Below, one piece after another: positions 63,756 through 64,000 of a stretch of 64,000 bases of DNA. The position numbers and the translations under genes are program-made. Numbering within the stretch: position 1 is the stretch's first letter; every line of letters begins with the position of its first letter. The notes beneath the pieces were generated by a model. That model was given only the letters and a program-made list of their open reading frames with translations, had not been told where the DNA came from and did no database searches. This stretch comes from Rhytidiadelphus loreus (Eukaryota; Streptophyta; Bryopsida; Hypnales; Hylocomiaceae), in NCBI GenBank assembly GCA_947034895.1, contig OX344765.1, positions 20,031,001 through 20,095,000 on the forward strand, read 5' to 3'.

Positions 63756-64000
63756 CTAGTATAACACAGAAGGAAGTGGACGTGCTACTTGCACATGTAA
63801 CAGAGCAGTACAACAAAAGAACTTTGAAAAGATGTCACTGCAAAGACATATTCTGTACACAAGCAAATCCCGAAGGCGCTCTTCAAGAGGGTTGAACGCG
63901 GTCACTTGTGGGGATATCAGTGTCGGCGCGAACACTGGGTCCTGCGTGAGTGGAGCTGGGAGCAATTGTACTACTATCCACTGCAACTCCTCTTCGTCCC
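63756..64000 (-). CDS. 3' part of a convergent open frame, possibly the second Harbinger protein
   Basis: The frame is open from the window edge to TAG at 63756-63758, about 81 codons, starting DEEELQWIVVQLLPAPL and including FNPLEERLRDLLVYR. It faces the transposase gene and has its own AATAAA downstream. PIF/Harbinger elements normally carry a second gene for a Myb/SANT-like DNA-binding protein, and position and orientation fit. The visible part does not contain a recognisable SANT motif, so the assignment rests on context. Confidence 0.35.
   Translation of the reverse strand, partial: DEEELQWIVVQLLPAPLTQDPVFAPTLISPQVTAFNPLEERLRDLLVYRICLCSDIFSKFFCCTALLHVQVARPLPSVLY

Larger units (their letters stand above)
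60680..64000 (+). mobile_element. PIF/Harbinger DNA transposon, left part of a probably autonomous copy
   Basis: Base composition rises sharply near 60680. There the sequence CTAAAGGGGCTTTCCCACTT fits a TAA target site followed by a G-rich Harbinger-like tip. Inside are an intact transposase (61573-62904) and a convergent frame running off the right edge, which is the two-gene layout of this superfamily. The complementary right tip was not found before 64000, so the element should continue past the window. The left border is inferred. Confidence 0.55.

Overview
The window is nuclear DNA from a eukaryote and most likely a land plant. Three intron-rich genes match plant-type families: a TEBICHI-class DNA polymerase theta, a JMJ25/IBM1-class JmjC histone demethylase with a RING-like zinc finger, and a PIF/Harbinger transposase. 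Introns are short to medium with ordinary GT-AG borders, and non-coding DNA is very AT-rich. One repeat has the classic Stowaway-type end CTCCCTCTGTCCCAAAATGAT. The lineage within plants cannot be fixed from the sequence; a seedless plant is a guess only.

Layout. 1-1222: upstream region of the polymerase gene, with a possible short minus-strand membrane-protein exon. 1223-15641 (+): complete 23-exon DNA polymerase theta gene (2344 codons plus stop), with small inverted-repeat elements in at least six introns. 15642-20936: AT-rich spacer with a Stowaway-like element and a head-to-tail cluster of TTAA-flanked miniature elements. 20937-24094 (+): six-exon gene for a 243-residue multi-pass membrane protein. 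24095-26837: spacer with a possible tRNA-derived SINE. 26838-32085 (-): complete 13-exon JmjC demethylase gene, convergent with the membrane-protein gene. Upstream of it lie three exact-period 283-bp repeats, each carrying a splice-donor-like site, then CT/GA microsatellites. 33.9-60.6 kb: long AT-rich, repeat-dominated stretch. It holds a 187-bp triple repeat, a (AAT)n run, two 0.92-0.93-kb TTAA elements, a ~205-bp tandem array, a ~120-bp tandem array, several terminal-inverted-repeat elements, and a probable unrecognised minus-strand gene at about 54.35-56.53 kb. 60.68 kb to the right edge: a higher-GC block holding an intact Harbinger transposase and, convergent to it, an ORF that runs off the window edge.

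How the parts relate. The polymerase acts in end-joining repair and the demethylase removes H3K9 methylation. They are neighbours with no sign of co-regulation. The most unusual signal is a group of miniature elements with TTAA (once TTGA) on both sides and tips beginning CCC, spread through introns and spacers. That fits piggyBac- or Sola-type transposition rather than the PIF/Harbinger, Stowaway, hAT or Mutator families usual in plants. All exon borders were placed by eye from splice signals, reading phase and remembered family conservation; no alignment program was run.
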